A stretch of 64,000 nucleotides of DNA, taken from an uncultured Odoribacter sp. GTDB lineage: Bacteria; Bacteroidota; Bacteroidia; Bacteroidales; Marinifilaceae. Positions 1-8,718 of this stretch are shown here, in pieces. Location: the NCBI GenBank assembly GCA_910589025.1, contig CAJURM010000002.1, forward strand, positions 124,001-188,000, written 5' to 3'. Within the stretch, counting starts at the first letter, position 1; each line of letters begins with the position of its first letter. Below the pieces are notes generated by a model. The model was not told where the DNA came from and made no database searches. It worked only from the letters and a program-made list of their open reading frames with translations. The translations under genes were made by a program, and so were the position numbers.

Positions 1-251
1 GGCAATTGTTCGGCGTCGTGCCTGAATTCCAGGGGAAGGGCGTAGAAGCTGCCATGATTAAGCGTTTTTGTGAAAAGATCGTGGAAAATAAAAGCCATTA
101 TAAATATTTGGAAATGAACTGGGTCGGTGATTTTAATCCCCAAATGATGCATTTGATGGAGTACTTGAGTGCTACAGCTGCCAAAACGCATGTTACTTAC
201 CGCAAGCTCTTCCGGGACGACATTGAATTTGTCCGTTCGGCGGACAAATAA
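1..251 (+). CDS. GNAT-like acetyltransferase fold protein, C-terminal fragment
   Basis: The reading frame is open at the left edge of the window, so only about the last 82 residues are present; the TTG at position 6 is an internal Leu codon and not a start. The fragment begins with GVVPEFQGKGVEAAMI, which resembles the acetyl-CoA-binding signature of GNAT N-acetyltransferases (V-x-P-x-x-Q-G-K-G). It continues with an EMNWVGDFN strand and ends in a TYRKLF segment. This pattern is seen in roughly 380-residue GNAT-like proteins of Bacteroidetes whose substrates are not known. The gene ends in TAA 54 bases before the next gene on the same strand. The assignment rests on the signature and the C-terminal pattern only; substrate cannot be inferred. 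Confidence 0.7.
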   Translation, partial: QLFGVVPEFQGKGVEAAMIKRFCEKIVENKSHYKYLEMNWVGDFNPQMMHLMEYLSATAAKTHVTYRKLFRDDIEFVRSADK

Positions 252-305
252 AAATTTTATTTTTTCAGAAAAAATCCGTATAATCGAAGCCTGAATACTG
301 AGATT

Positions 306-1403
306 ATGCGGTTTTATTTTTTTATAGGGATTTTTTTGTTGGATCTGGTGGCTTGCCACAAGGATGATTCAGTAGAAAAAGAGGGGGCAGGGCGTACCAT
401 TATTGTGTATTTGGGGGTAGATAATAATTTCTCCGGAGAAGGTGCAGAGAAAATCAAGGCGTTGACTGAGGGGTGGCGGGGAAATTACCATGGAAATTTG
501 TTAGTGTATGCGGATGGCGGGGCGGCGGTATTGGTTCGTATTCATGAGAATGGGAGCGGTGAAATGTTTGCGGATACCCTCCGGGAATATGGGGCGGAAA
601 ATTCTGCCGATCCGGCGGTCTTGAAAAGAGTCTTGTCGGAGGTAAAAGAGCAATTTCCTGCTGATTCTTATGGGATGATTGTGCTTTCGCATGGTTCCGG
701 GTGGCTGCCGAAAGGACAGTTGGTTTCCCCGGTTTCCATTATTCAGGACCGCTATAACGAAATGGAATTTCCGGATTTTGTGGATGCCATTCCCATGATG
801 CTGGATTTTATTGTCTTTGATGCCTGCTTTATGGGTACAATAGAGGTTGCGTACGAACTGAAAGAAAAAGCGAAATATGTGGTCGCCTCGCCGGCGGAGG
901 TACTTTCTCCGGGATTTGTTTACAAGAGTATGATCGGGCATCTAATGACGTCCGAACCTCGATTGACAGCAGTGGCTAAAGAATTTTACGACTATTTTAA
1001 TGGTATGGGCGGATTTTGGAAATCGGCGACTGTATCGGTGGTGAAAACGGATGAATTGGAACGTGTAGCGGAATTTTTGGCAGGAGTGGGGGATGTTACG
1101 GATTCGGAAAGGGTTAATTTGCGGGAAGTCCAGCAGTATGGCTATGGCCCGCATTCTTTGTTTTGGGATATGGGGGATTATGTTTCCCGGTGGGCGCCGG
1201 AGCATGGTGAAGAATTTGTGGAGTTATTAAATCGGGCAATCTTGTATAAGGCGGCAACTCCAGGTTATTATTCGTCGGGAAATATGAGATACAATAATAT
1301 CCATACATACAGCGGTTTGGCAATGTACGTTCCGCAGGCAGACTATCCCCTTCTCAACCGGGAGTTCCGGAGACTGAAATGGGCAAAAGCCGTCAGTCGC
1401 TAA
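306..1403 (+). CDS. Clostripain-family (C11) cysteine peptidase, lipoprotein
   Basis: The product is a 365-residue predicted lipoprotein. A short hydrophobic signal ends in the lipobox LVAC (Cys17). A clostripain/C11 catalytic core follows: the His is in SHGSGW (His129) and the nucleophile Cys in DACFMG (Cys174), after a hydrophobic DFIVF strand as expected for the caspase-like fold. The segment VVASPAEVLSPGF is also typical of the family. C11 peptidases usually cleave after basic residues. Many Bacteroidetes carry several as surface or periplasmic lipoproteins, so an envelope location is inferred. The 3' end overlaps the convergent NlpC/P60 gene by 11 bases. No strong promoter box is visible in the 54-base upstream gap. 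Confidence 0.9.
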   Translation: MRFYFFIGIFLLDLVACHKDDSVEKEGAGRTIIVYLGVDNNFSGEGAEKIKALTEGWRGNYHGNLLVYADGGAAVLVRIHENGSGEMFADTLREYGAENSADPAVLKRVLSEVKEQFPADSYGMIVLSHGSGWLPKGQLVSPVSIIQDRYNEMEFPDFVDAIPMMLDFIVFDACFMGTIEVAYELKEKAKYVVASPAEVLSPGFVYKSMIGHLMTSEPRLTAVAKEFYDYFNGMGGFWKSATVSVVKTDELERVAEFLAGVGDVTDSERVNLREVQQYGYGPHSLFWDMGDYVSRWAPEHGEEFVELLNRAILYKAATPGYYSSGNMRYNNIHTYSGLAMYVPQADYPLLNREFRRLKWAKAVSR

Positions 1404-2181
1404 TCAGCCGTTTGATGATTTTCAGGTTGTGGGTATATCGTTTCAGGTCTTCATTGAAAATACCCTGGTGGTCGATTTTGTCTACTCTTACCCTTCCGGA
1501 AGCATGGATAATGCGGTTTTCTTTCCACAGGATGCCGACATGGGTAATGGCTCCCATATCATCTCCAAAAAAGGCCAGGTCACCCGGCAAAGCCTCTTCT
1601 ACGAATGAGAAATTCTGTCCGCCCAGCACTTGTTGCGAGGCGTCGCGGGGAATGTCGATGCCTGCCATGCGGTATACTATCTGTGACAAGCCGGAACAGT
1701 CGATGCCGTATGGTGTGCGTCCTCCCCAAAGATAGGGGGTATTGTAGTACATGAGGGCGTATTCGATTATCAAGTCTCGCAGGCTGTCAATGCCAATGTC
1801 TTTTAGCCGTGTAAGTAATGTGTAGGTCTCACTGCCAAGCTGCATTGTGTTTGTGTCAGCGTTGAAAAAAGGAAGGACACTGCCGGAAACAATCAGGTTG
1901 TTTCCGTATGCCCCTTCTTTTCGGACAATATTAAATACTTCCGTGGTCAGTACCGGGGAGTCGGATTGGTATTTGGTTGCATACTCCTGATCTGTTTCCT
2001 GGTACATTTTTTTGTCAATCCATCCTTCGTATCTGTCATGCAATAATCTGATGTAAGCCCACTTGTCGGTCGTCTCCAGAATTTCAAATAACTCTCCGAA
2101 TAGTATCTGGGAAACCATTTCGCTTCTTTCCGATTGTTCTCTTCGTATCGGTACTATACTTAAATCTGCAATTCCGAACAT
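1393..2181 (-). CDS. NlpC/P60 (C40) peptidoglycan hydrolase with SH3-like N-terminus
   Basis: The 262-residue protein combines an N-terminal bacterial SH3-like region (about residues 1-65, with the pattern GELFEILETTDKWAYIRLLHD-x-YEGW) and a C-terminal NlpC/P60 domain (about 135-260). The catalytic triad is visible: Cys162 in GIDCSGL, His214 in AITHVGILW, and His226 in RIIHASG. NlpC/P60 enzymes hydrolyse gamma-D-Glu-meso-Dap peptide bonds in murein. No classical signal peptide is evident, so the enzyme may act on imported or recycled muropeptides, like related cytosolic dipeptidyl peptidase VI proteins. It is transcribed separately from the upstream WbqC-like gene: a TAnnTTTG box lies in the 119-base gap. 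The end overlaps the C11 gene by 11 bases. Confidence 0.92.
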   Translation of the reverse strand: MFGIADLSIVPIRREQSERSEMVSQILFGELFEILETTDKWAYIRLLHDRYEGWIDKKMYQETDQEYATKYQSDSPVLTTEVFNIVRKEGAYGNNLIVSGSVLPFFNADTNTMQLGSETYTLLTRLKDIGIDSLRDLIIEYALMYYNTPYLWGGRTPYGIDCSGLSQIVYRMAGIDIPRDASQQVLGGQNFSFVEEALPGDLAFFGDDMGAITHVGILWKENRIIHASGRVRVDKIDHQGIFNEDLKRYTHNLKIIKRLISD

Positions 2182-2233
2182 AGGGGTTACCGTTTTTGAA
2201 TCATAAAATTATCCAGGCATAGAATGTGCCGCA

Positions 2234-2241
2234 CAAAGATA
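2234..2241 (-). promoter_or_regulatory. Bacteroidetes -7 box for the NlpC/P60 gene
   Basis: TATCTTTG on the minus strand matches TAnnTTTG and lies 53 bases upstream of the NlpC/P60 start codon. No TTG is seen at the -33 spacing. Confidence 0.5.
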
Positions 2242-2300
2242 ATAAAAAGATAGGGAATACATATATCCGGGATGAAGTATTGCGGTATGTGAGGCGGGGA

Positions 2301-2912
2301 TCAGAGGTAATCTTTTGTTTCCGGTCCCATGTTGAATAATAAATCCAGGATGCTTAAACCGGGGAGGAAAGGGAATTTTTCGCCGAACGTCTGGGGATAA
2401 GTTTTTAAGTCTGCAAAGAGAGACACGTTTTTTTTGGGATGAATGATGTTTCGGAGGTCGGCAAATGTTTCTGTCCCTTCCGGGATGTAATCTTCGGTCA
2501 GCTCTATCCGGGTGTGTAGCTTAAGCAGGTTTATCAGCGTATCCAGTATGCTGAGGTTCAGATCCAGCAGGTATTTTTCCTTGCGTTCGAAATAGGGGTG
2601 AAACTCTTCTTCGTAATAGTCATAGAACGGGGAATTTTTGTATGCGGATTCAATACCTTTATAATGCAGCTTCTGCCACGGGGTGGAATAGTCGATTTCG
2701 GCGTCTTTGGTCAGGAATTTGATTTTCCCGTTTTTTTTCACGGGAATCGTCAGTGGAAGTTTGCCATTGGCGGAGAGAATTTCACACCGATTGCGGTAGC
2801 TCTGTTTCTCGTAATGTTCAAACTGCTCTATGAAAGCGGTGGAATGGCGGTTCAATTGGCTTATGTAACTGACAGGGGGAAAATAGGCTGTATTTAATAA
2901 AAGTGTCTCCAT
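2301..2912 (-). CDS. WbqC-like family protein
   Basis: This 203-residue protein matches the WbqC-like family: it opens with LLLNTAYFPPVSYISQL, and carries SYRNRCEILSANGKLPLTIPV and WQKLHYKGIESAYKNSPFYDYY, the conserved blocks of the family. WbqC-like proteins occur near surface polysaccharide genes and in isolation; their reaction is not settled. Here the neighbours give no polysaccharide context. The start codon is supported by a TAnnTTTG box 23 bases upstream. No signal peptide or membrane segment is seen, so a cytosolic location is likely. Confidence 0.87.
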   Translation of the reverse strand: METLLLNTAYFPPVSYISQLNRHSTAFIEQFEHYEKQSYRNRCEILSANGKLPLTIPVKKNGKIKFLTKDAEIDYSTPWQKLHYKGIESAYKNSPFYDYYEEEFHPYFERKEKYLLDLNLSILDTLINLLKLHTRIELTEDYIPEGTETFADLRNIIHPKKNVSLFADLKTYPQTFGEKFPFLPGLSILDLLFNMGPETKDYL

Positions 2913-2934
2913 TTCCGATGGGATTGTGAGAGTA

Positions 2935-2942
2935 CAAAAATA
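2935..2942 (-). promoter_or_regulatory. Bacteroidetes -7 box for the WbqC-like gene
   Basis: TATTTTTG on the minus strand, 23 bases upstream of the start codon, fits TAnnTTTG. Confidence 0.5.
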
Positions 2943-3270
2943 TAAAATTGCCCTGTAAATAAAAGCAGACAGGTAGTGAAAAATATTAAATACCTAGGGC
3001 GCAGACGTTTGCGTAAACATCAGGGCGGAATTTAAATAAAAATCGCATGAAGCTCCAAAATAATTTATAGAAAAATTGTGAAATTTCATTATTATTATTA
3101 TTTTTCGTGAAATTAAAGAGGTGTTTTTGAGGGGTGGACAAGGGTTGTAAAAATAGGGCGGAAGAGAGAAAGGCGGATAAAATGTAACAGGGATGACAGG
3201 GATAACGTAATAATCAGTTAGTGCTTGCTAACAAAATATAGATACGGGTGTTAATAATGAAAAATTACAT
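2943..3270. other. Gene-free AT-rich intergenic stretch
   Basis: This divergent gap between the WbqC-like gene and glgB holds no credible reading frame. It is AT-rich with short A/T runs and an ATT-repeat patch near 3089-3103. The glgB promoter box lies at its right edge. Nothing else could be assigned. Confidence 0.5.
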
Positions 3271-3278
3271 TACCTTTG
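3271..3278 (+). promoter_or_regulatory. Bacteroidetes -7 box for the glycogen operon
   Basis: TACCTTTG fits TAnnTTTG. It lies 96 bases upstream of glgB and 33 upstream of a 13-codon leader frame, so the glgB transcript would carry a leader of roughly 90 bases. Confidence 0.5.
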
Positions 3279-3310
3279 TATCTAAAATTAATTTTTTAAT
3301 AAAGGTGAAG

Positions 3311-3352
3311 ATGTGTTATTTAAAAAATATACAAAGCCTTTGTTGGAAATAA
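3311..3352 (+). CDS. Possible 13-codon leader peptide upstream of glgB
   Basis: A short frame, MCYLKNIQSLCWK and a TAA stop, sits between the -7 box and glgB. An AAAGG motif lies seven bases before its ATG, which is unusual in this genome where Shine-Dalgarno sequences are weak. It ends 21 bases before glgB. It could be a translated leader or chance; there is no clear attenuator hairpin behind it. Confidence 0.25.
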   Translation: MCYLKNIQSLCWK

Positions 3353-3373
3353 ATCAGATAAGGAGACGGAAGT

Positions 3374-5362
3374 ATGATGGACTTGAAATTTATAGCGAAG
3401 GATCCGTTACTGGAGCCGTTTAGATATAGTATTGAGCGACGGTATCGGAATTTTATCCTGAGGGAAGTGGGGTTTACGGAGAACAGACGAAAGTTGTCTG
3501 ATGCTTTCAACTCGTATCTGTATTATGGTATGCACCGTTCGGCAGAGGGGTGGATTTTCAGGGAATGGGCGCCTCATGCAACGGCGATTTATCTTGTGGG
3601 TGATTTTTCGGATTGGCAAAAAAAAGAGGAATTCCGGCTGAGGCGTCTGGAATATGGCAATTGGGAAATTTTCCTGCCTGCCGACTGTTTGAGGCATGGG
3701 ATGAAATATCGTTTGCTGGTGGAGTGGGAAGGCGGTTGTGGTGAGAGGATACCGAGCCATGTGCGGAGGGTTGTGCAGCATGAAGAGACCAAGGCTTTCG
3801 ATGCCCAGGTGTGGTTTCCGGAAGCCTATAAGTGGGAGAATACGTATGGTAAAACTCTGAAAAATCCATTGATTTATGAAGCGCATGTAGGTATGAGTAC
3901 GGAGGAAAAAAGGGTGTCCACCTTTGAGGAGTTCCGGACGCAGGTTTTGCCCCGCATAGCGGAATTGGGCTATAATACCATTCAGTTGATGGGAATCCAG
4001 GAGCACCCTTATTACGGTTCTTTCGGCTATCAGGTCTCCAGTTTTTTTGCAGTCAGTTCCCGCTTGGGTACTCCTGAAGATTTAAAGCGGTTGATTGATG
4101 ATGCTCACGGTAGAGGTATTGCGGTGGTCATGGATTTGGTTCACTCGCACGCCGTCAAGAACGAAGTGGAGGGGTTGAGTCGGTTTGACGGTACTTGCGA
4201 TCAGTATTTTTATCAGGGGGAAAGAGGCAATCACAATCTCTGGAATTCAAGGTGTTTCGATTACGGCAAAAATGAAGTGCTGAATTTCCTGCTTTCCAAT
4301 TGTAAATATTGGTTGGAAGAGTTTCATTTTGACGGTTTCCGCTTCGATGGCATTACCAGTATGCTTTACTGGGATCACGGACTTGGTCGGGATTTCACGG
4401 AATATAAATATTACTATGACGGTAACCAGGATGAGGATGCTATTATTTATCTGACGTTGGCCAACCGGTTGATTCACCAGGTAAATAAAAACGCTGTAAC
4501 CATAGCGGAAGACATGAGCGGAATGCCCGGGCTGGCAGTCCCGATTGATGAGGGGGGAATCGGATTTGATTTCAGGCTGAGTATGGGTATTCCGGATTAC
4601 TGGATAAAACTGGTCAAAGAGAAAAGGGATGAGGAGTGGCATGTAGGGGATTTGTTTTATGAATTGACTAATAAAAGACAAGACGAGCATACCATCAGCT
4701 ATGCAGAAAGTCATGATCAGGCGATGGTTGGTGATAAGACGCTGATATTCCGGATGGTGGATAAGGAGATGTATACCTCTATGAATGTTTTTGAGCGTAA
4801 TATGACTGTGGATCGGGGGATGGCTTTGCACAAAATGATACGTCTTTTGACGATTATGACTGCCGGTGACGGCTATCTTAATTTCTTGGGGAACGAGTGG
4901 GGGCATCCGGAGTGGATTGACTTTCCGCGGGAGGGAAACGGCTGGAGTTACGATCATGCCCGCCGCCTTTGGCATTTGGCGGACGATACGAATCTGCGCT
5001 ACCGCTATTTGAATGCTTTTGATCGGGATATGATAAGATTAGTGAAAAAAGAAGGGATTTTTCGTTTTCGTCCAGAACCGACGGTGAGGGACAATGAACG
5101 CCAGGTGCTGGTGTTTTCACGAGGCGCTCTGTTGTTGGCTTTTAACTTCAATCCGTCTCAATCTTTTTCGGACTATCGCTTCGGGGCAGCTCCCGGAAAA
5201 TATGTGGAGATTTTGGATACGGATAGCAAGGTTTATGATGGGTTTGGGCGTAACAGCCAGTTGGTGCCTCATTTTACCCTGTATGATGAAGTGGCCGGCT
5301 GCAACCAGTTGAGTTTGTATTTGCCTTCGCGTTCCGCGTTGGTATTGAGATATGATGATTAA
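3374..5362 (+). CDS. glgB: 1,4-alpha-glucan branching enzyme (GH13, eukaryote-like)
   Basis: The 662-residue enzyme forms alpha-1,6 branches in glycogen. An N-terminal CBM48-type region (about residues 55-150, with WAPHATAIYLVGDFSDW) precedes a GH13 barrel. The catalytic residues are visible: nucleophile Asp325 in DGFRFDG, acid/base Glu379 in IAEDMSG, and the transition-state Asp448 in ESHDQAM. The region-I motif VVMDLVHSHAVKN and the overall pattern resemble the eukaryotic-type branching enzymes (GH13_8) more than E. coli GlgB. The start is the first of two adjacent ATG codons; the second is equally possible. It is the first gene of a glycogen operon and is followed after 28 bases by the debranching enzyme. 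Confidence 0.96.
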   Translation: MMDLKFIAKDPLLEPFRYSIERRYRNFILREVGFTENRRKLSDAFNSYLYYGMHRSAEGWIFREWAPHATAIYLVGDFSDWQKKEEFRLRRLEYGNWEIFLPADCLRHGMKYRLLVEWEGGCGERIPSHVRRVVQHEETKAFDAQVWFPEAYKWENTYGKTLKNPLIYEAHVGMSTEEKRVSTFEEFRTQVLPRIAELGYNTIQLMGIQEHPYYGSFGYQVSSFFAVSSRLGTPEDLKRLIDDAHGRGIAVVMDLVHSHAVKNEVEGLSRFDGTCDQYFYQGERGNHNLWNSRCFDYGKNEVLNFLLSNCKYWLEEFHFDGFRFDGITSMLYWDHGLGRDFTEYKYYYDGNQDEDAIIYLTLANRLIHQVNKNAVTIAEDMSGMPGLAVPIDEGGIGFDFRLSMGIPDYWIKLVKEKRDEEWHVGDLFYELTNKRQDEHTISYAESHDQAMVGDKTLIFRMVDKEMYTSMNVFERNMTVDRGMALHKMIRLLTIMTAGDGYLNFLGNEWGHPEWIDFPREGNGWSYDHARRLWHLADDTNLRYRYLNAFDRDMIRLVKKEGIFRFRPEPTVRDNERQVLVFSRGALLLAFNFNPSQSFSDYRFGAAPGKYVEILDTDSKVYDGFGRNSQLVPHFTLYDEVAGCNQLSLYLPSRSALVLRYDD

Positions 5363-5390
5363 ATAAATAATTTACGAATATATAATAACC

Positions 5391-7361
5391 ATGGCTTATT
5401 TAAAGTTTAACAAAGATGAGTTGGTGAATCTTGAATATTCACTGAAACGGGAGTTCTTGGCAACAAACAGGGCCGGAGGGTATCTGTCTTCCACGCTTCC
5501 TTGCTGCAATACGCGAAAATATCACGGATTGCTGATTGTGCCGATCGAGGAATTTAACGGGGAGCGGCATGTGTTGCTTTCTGCTTTAGATGAAACTGTG
5601 GTTCAGCACGGACAGGCGTTTAACCTGGGGATTCATAAATATCCGGGCAATTATGAACCGAGAGGGCATAAGTATATTGTGGATTTTGAGTATGAACCGG
5701 TGTATACGCTGACTTATCGGGTGGGGGGTGTTGTGTTGAAGAAAGAGATTGTATTGGTACACAACGAGGATCAGGTGGTTATCCGCTATACGTTGGTAGA
5801 TGCCCATTCCGATACGTTATTGCGCTTGAAACCTTTCCTGGCTTACCGGAATGTAAACAGCCTCTGCAAGGCGAACATGATGGCTAATACCAAATACGAA
5901 CCCGTAGAGAATGGAATCCGTTCAAAACTGTATAACGGATTTCCTTACCTGAATATGCAATTGAGCAAGGCCAACGACTTTGTGGCTGTTCCCGATTGGT
6001 ATAAGAATATCGAATATATGGAGGAAGAAAGCCGGGGATATGATTTCCGGGAGGATTTGTTTGTGCCGGGCTATTTTGAAGTACCCATCAAAAAGGGTGA
6101 AAGTATTATATTCTCAGCTTCCACGACGGCTGCGGCTCCGGGACGTTTGAAGACGAAATTTCAGAAATTGGTGGAAGGCCGGGGGCCCCGAAACAGTTTT
6201 GTGAATTGCTTGAAATATTCTGCTTCTCAATTTATTGTAAAAGAAGGAAAGGATACGGAAGTGATAGCTGGATATCCTTGGTTCGGCGCTTGGGGACGGG
6301 ACACGTTTATTGCTTTACCGGGAGTGACGTTGGCGGCTAGCAACGATGTGAAAAGTTGCAAGGACGTTTTGGATACCATGATTAAGCAATTGAATAACGG
6401 TTTGTTTCCGAATGTAGGGAAAGGAAAAAATGCTGCTTACAATTCTGTGGATGCGCCGATGTGGTTTTTTAAAGCATTGCAGGAATACGGTGAAGCTACG
6501 GGCGATGAGGGACAGGTCTGGAAGAGCTACGGTAGTAAGATGAAAGCGATTCTGGCGGCTTATCGGAACGGGCTTAACGCTTTTGTTCGCATGCACGATA
6601 ACGGATTGATTTGGGCGGATGAACCGGGGAAGGCTCTGACGTGGATGGATGCTGTTGTGAACGGTTGTCCGGTGACACCACGGGGTGGTTATCAAGTAGA
6701 AGTCAATGCTTTGTGGTACAATGCCGTTTGTTATAGTCTGAAACTGGCACAGACAGCGGGCGATACGAAATTTGTTAAAGAATGGGAGGAGATGCCTGAA
6801 AGGATTAAAAACAGTTTTACGGAAGTATTCTGGGTTTATGACAAGGAATATTTGGCGGATTATGTGGGACCGCAGGGACAGAATATTTTCGTACGGCCAA
6901 ACCAAATTATAGCCTGTTCATTAGAGTATAGCCCTCTGAGTGATGAAATGAAAAGAACGGTATTGGATGTGGTGACGCGTGAGTTGTTGACTCCGAGAGG
7001 TTTGCGGACTCTTTCGCCTAAAAATCCTTTGTATAAGGGATTGTACGGAGGAGACCAGCCAATACGGGATGAGGCTTACCACCAGGGAACGGTTTGGCCT
7101 TGGCTGACAGGGCCTTATATTGAGGCTAATTTCCGGTTGTATGGTAAGGCTTTTGTACCTACTGCCAAAGAACTGGTAGCCGGATTTGAAGAAGACATGA
7201 CTTTATATGGCATTTGTTCTATCTCCGAAGTGTATGACGGTAACCCGCCTTATCAGCCTAACGGATGTATTTCCCAGGCATGGAGTGTTGGTGAAATTCT
7301 ACGGGCACTGGCACTGATTGAAAAGTATGAAAAGCCGGTACTCAAAGGGGAAAAGAAATAA
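5391..7361 (+). CDS. Glycogen debranching enzyme (amylo-alpha-1,6-glucosidase type)
   Basis: The 656-residue protein has the layout of bacterial/archaeal glycogen debranching enzymes. An N-terminal beta-rich domain (about residues 15-240) begins with LKREFLATNRAGGYLSSTLPCCNTRKYHGLL. A C-terminal (alpha/alpha)6 catalytic domain carries GYPWFGAWGRDTFIALPG near residues 291-308, the hallmark of the family. A WADEPG block and the terminal GTVWPWLTGPY and GCISQAWSVGE blocks are also present. It removes alpha-1,6 branch points during glycogen breakdown. It lies between glgB and a GT4 gene with gaps of 28 bases on both sides, so co-transcription is likely. Confidence 0.95.
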   Translation: MAYLKFNKDELVNLEYSLKREFLATNRAGGYLSSTLPCCNTRKYHGLLIVPIEEFNGERHVLLSALDETVVQHGQAFNLGIHKYPGNYEPRGHKYIVDFEYEPVYTLTYRVGGVVLKKEIVLVHNEDQVVIRYTLVDAHSDTLLRLKPFLAYRNVNSLCKANMMANTKYEPVENGIRSKLYNGFPYLNMQLSKANDFVAVPDWYKNIEYMEEESRGYDFREDLFVPGYFEVPIKKGESIIFSASTTAAAPGRLKTKFQKLVEGRGPRNSFVNCLKYSASQFIVKEGKDTEVIAGYPWFGAWGRDTFIALPGVTLAASNDVKSCKDVLDTMIKQLNNGLFPNVGKGKNAAYNSVDAPMWFFKALQEYGEATGDEGQVWKSYGSKMKAILAAYRNGLNAFVRMHDNGLIWADEPGKALTWMDAVVNGCPVTPRGGYQVEVNALWYNAVCYSLKLAQTAGDTKFVKEWEEMPERIKNSFTEVFWVYDKEYLADYVGPQGQNIFVRPNQIIACSLEYSPLSDEMKRTVLDVVTRELLTPRGLRTLSPKNPLYKGLYGGDQPIRDEAYHQGTVWPWLTGPYIEANFRLYGKAFVPTAKELVAGFEEDMTLYGICSISEVYDGNPPYQPNGCISQAWSVGEILRALALIEKYEKPVLKGEKK

Positions 7362-7389
7362 AGGTTGTAAATCATTGAAATAAGATAAT

Positions 7390-8676
7390 ATGAAAACAAG
7401 AGTATTAATGTTCGGTTGGGAGTTCCCCCCTCATATTGCCGGAGGGCTAGGAACCGCCTGTCTTGGCTTGACGAAAGGACTGGCCAAACAAGGTGTGGAG
7501 GTGTTGTTTGTGATGCCGAAAGCCAGTGGGGACGAAGACCAGAGTTCCGCAAAAATTATTAATGCAAGTGATGTGGAAGCGTTGTATAATCTTGCGGATA
7601 TTGAAGAGTATTGGAAAAACATTAACTTCATGGAGGTCGGTTCTAATCTGATTCCCTATATGGATCCGGAGCAGTTTGAACGTGAAGTGAGTGAACAGAA
7701 GAAATATGGTAACCGTACGGAACGTATCGGCTTTAAAAATAAGTATACTTTTTCCGGGAAATACGGGGCGAACCTGATGGAAGAGGTGGCACGCTATGCC
7801 ATGGTGGCTGCGACGATAGCCCGCCAGCAGCGGTTTGATGTGATTCATGCTCATGATTGGCTGACGTATGCGGCAGGTATTGCTGCCAAGAAGGTGACGG
7901 GAAAACCGTTAGTTATCCATGTGCATGCTACGGAGTTTGACCGGAGCGGAGAAAATGTAAACAGTCTGGTGTTTAATCTGGAACGCCAGGGCATGTTGGC
8001 TGCTGACAGGGTTATCACGGTGAGTAATCTGACGCGTAACATTGTGATAAATCGTTACGGTATAGACCCGGCGAAAGTCGTTACTGTTCATAATGCAGTG
8101 GATTTCCAGTCCTATTCGGAAATGAATGTGGAACGCGGAGTGAAAGAGAAAGTAGTGACGTTTTTGGGGCGTATCACTTACCAGAAAGGCCCCGAATATT
8201 TCATTGAGGCTGCCAATAAGGTGTTGAAAGCTTATCCCAATGTCCGTTTCGTGATGGCGGGGAGCGGCGATTTGATGAACCGTTCCATTCGCCGTGTGGC
8301 GCGTTTGAAGATTGCGACCCGTTTTCATTTTACGGGATTCCTCCGGGGACAGGATGTGCAGAAGATGTTTGCACATAGCGATGTGTATGTGATGCCCTCG
8401 GTATCTGAACCTTTCGGTATCTCTCCGCTGGAAGCTATGCGGTCTGGTGTGCCGACTATCATCTCCAAGCAGTCTGGGGTGGCGGAAGTGTTGAAACACG
8501 CTATTAAAGTCGATTTCTGGGATGTAGATGCCCTGGCGGATTCGATATACGGATTGTTGAAATATCCCGCACTGTCTGAAATGGCGGGACGTTGTGGGCT
8601 GGATGAGGTGAATACGCTGAAATGGGAAAATGCTGCTTTTAAGCTGAAAAAGATATATGAAGAAGTGAAAAGATAG
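7390..8676 (+). CDS. GT4 glycosyltransferase of the glycogen locus
   Basis: The 428-residue protein is a GT-B fold glycosyltransferase of family 4. It starts with VLMFGWEFPPHIAGGLGTACLGLTKGL, the donor/acceptor-binding loop also seen in glycogen-synthase-like enzymes. HAHDWLTYAAG follows near residue 155, and the C-terminal nucleotide-sugar site is VSEPFGISPLEAMRSGVPTI, with the E-x7-E motif near residues 340-348. It is most likely an alpha-glucosyltransferase acting on malto-oligosaccharide or glycogen, because it sits between a debranching enzyme and a GH57 amylase, an order seen in other Bacteroidales. The exact donor (UDP- or ADP-glucose) cannot be read from sequence. Confidence 0.9.
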   Translation: MKTRVLMFGWEFPPHIAGGLGTACLGLTKGLAKQGVEVLFVMPKASGDEDQSSAKIINASDVEALYNLADIEEYWKNINFMEVGSNLIPYMDPEQFEREVSEQKKYGNRTERIGFKNKYTFSGKYGANLMEEVARYAMVAATIARQQRFDVIHAHDWLTYAAGIAAKKVTGKPLVIHVHATEFDRSGENVNSLVFNLERQGMLAADRVITVSNLTRNIVINRYGIDPAKVVTVHNAVDFQSYSEMNVERGVKEKVVTFLGRITYQKGPEYFIEAANKVLKAYPNVRFVMAGSGDLMNRSIRRVARLKIATRFHFTGFLRGQDVQKMFAHSDVYVMPSVSEPFGISPLEAMRSGVPTIISKQSGVAEVLKHAIKVDFWDVDALADSIYGLLKYPALSEMAGRCGLDEVNTLKWENAAFKLKKIYEEVKR

Positions 8677-8718
8677 CAGGGAGAATAAACAGAAGAAATA
8701 ACAATAAAAAAATAGATT

